Shown in pieces: positions 5,262 to 5,871 of a stretch of 5,871 bases of DNA. The position numbers and the translations under genes were made by a program. The notes beneath the pieces are model-generated. The model did not search any database. It was not told where the DNA came from and worked only from the letters and a program-made list of their open reading frames with translations. The stretch's first letter is position 1. Every line of letters starts with the position of its first letter. Source of the stretch: Methyloceanibacter sp. (GTDB lineage: Bacteria; Pseudomonadota; Alphaproteobacteria; Rhizobiales; Methyloligellaceae); assembly GCA_016649675.1 (NCBI GenBank), contig JAENXG010000156.1, positions 1 through 5,871 of the forward strand. Direction: 5' to 3'.

Positions 5262-5871
5262 TTACCCGGGCAGCGCGTGCTCGGGCTGCGCGGAGGCGAT
5301 GGCGGCCTTCTGCACTGCGCGCTGCACCTTCTCGAAGGCGCGCACCTCGATCTGGCGAATACGCTCGCGGCTCACCCCGAACTCGCTCGAAAGCTCCTCA
5401 AGCGTAAGGGGCTCGTCTGACAGCCTGCGGGCCTCGAACACGCGGCGCTCGCGCGCGTTCAATCCCTTGAGCGCGTCGTTCAGCATCCCGCGGCGCTGAT
5501 CGCGCTCCTCGGACTCGGCAAGCGCGGTCTCCTGGTCGATGGTGTCGTCGACCAGCCAATCCTGCCACTCGCCGCTCTCGGCATCGTTGCGGACCGGCGC
5601 ATTGAGCGAGGAATCGCCGGCAAGTCGCCGGTTCATGGAGATGACGTCCTCCTCGGTCACGCCGAGCTGGGTCGCGATCCGCTTCACCTGGTCGGGCCGC
5701 AAGTCGCCCTCGTCGAGCGCCTTGAGCTGGCCCTTGATCTTGCGCAGGTTGAAGAAGAGCTTCTTTTGTGCCGCCGTGGTGCCCATCTTCACGAGGCTCC
5801 ACGAGCGCAGGATGTATTCCTGGATCGCCGCCCTGATCCACCACATGGCATAGGTCGCGAGCCGGAAGCCC
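5262..5871 (-). CDS. rpoH: RNA polymerase heat-shock sigma factor RpoH (sigma-32), 5' partial
   Basis: RpoH directs RNA polymerase to heat-shock promoters (chaperones and proteases). Seen: 202 residues, reading off the right edge; the frame continues upstream of the ATG at 5846 with GFRLATYA, so that ATG is internal. About 90 N-terminal residues are missing compared with the usual 285-300. Counting from the first visible codon: region 2.3/2.4 (GFRLATYAMWWIRAAIQEYI, 1-20) melts and reads the -10; the RpoH box QKKLFFNLR (35-43) is the sigma-32 hallmark and a contact for core polymerase and for DnaK/FtsH control; region 4.2 has the helix-turn-helix LTLEELSSEFGVSRERIRQIE (about 155-175), which reads the -35. 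The acidic linker EWQDWLVDD is typical of alphaproteobacterial RpoH. The box rules out the housekeeping sigma factor. Many Hyphomicrobiales have several rpoH copies; which one this is cannot be told. Confidence 0.97.
   Translation of the reverse strand, partial: GFRLATYAMWWIRAAIQEYILRSWSLVKMGTTAAQKKLFFNLRKIKGQLKALDEGDLRPDQVKRIATQLGVTEEDVISMNRRLAGDSSLNAPVRNDAESGEWQDWLVDDTIDQETALAESEERDQRRGMLNDALKGLNARERRVFEARRLSDEPLTLEELSSEFGVSRERIRQIEVRAFEKVQRAVQKAAIASAQPEHALPG

Noticed and set aside
4725..5420. 231-codon plus-strand frame across the hydrolase, repeat and rpoH
   Set aside because: It runs antisense through two recognised genes and through the repeat element; no domain is visible.

Overview
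The window reads as ordinary chromosome from a GC-rich alphaproteobacterium, most likely of the order Hyphomicrobiales (Rhizobiales). The evidence is strong G/C bias at third codon positions, an alphaproteobacterial-type heat-shock sigma factor RpoH, and two kinds of intergenic palindrome that I recall as common in that order. The genus cannot be fixed from the sequence alone.

Layout. Plus strand: the 3' part of a lytic transglycosylase gene with a SPOR-like C-terminus (1-744); a CorA-family divalent cation channel (895-1866); a small predicted exported protein with three short tandem repeats (1956-2258); and a KefB/KefC-type K+/H+ antiporter with a C-terminal nucleotide-binding RCK domain (2402-4252). 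Minus strand: an alpha/beta hydrolase (5003-4194), whose 3' end overlaps the antiporter tail to tail by 59 bp, and the 3' part of rpoH (5871-5262), which runs off the right edge. No stretch over 300 bases lacks a gene.

Intergenic regions. 745-894 has a small hairpin after the transglycosylase stop, a possible extended -10 promoter, and two hairpins before corA. 1867-1955 is bracketed by an 11-bp inverted repeat ending in the ribosome binding site of the small gene. 2259-2401 holds an 11-bp palindrome followed by TTTT, a candidate terminator and a known-type dispersed repeat. 5004-5261 holds a mosaic repeat of about 170 bp with four hairpins and imperfect terminal inverted repeats.

Functionally the genes form a loose envelope and ion-homeostasis neighbourhood: cell-wall turnover, Mg2+ uptake, K+ efflux and heat-shock control. 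There is no clear single operon; each gap is large enough for its own promoter. I see no mobile gene, CRISPR array, tRNA, rRNA or defence system. The least explained items are the small exported repeat protein with its structured leader, the repeat element placed 15 bp before the hydrolase start, and the missing canonical acid residue in that hydrolase.
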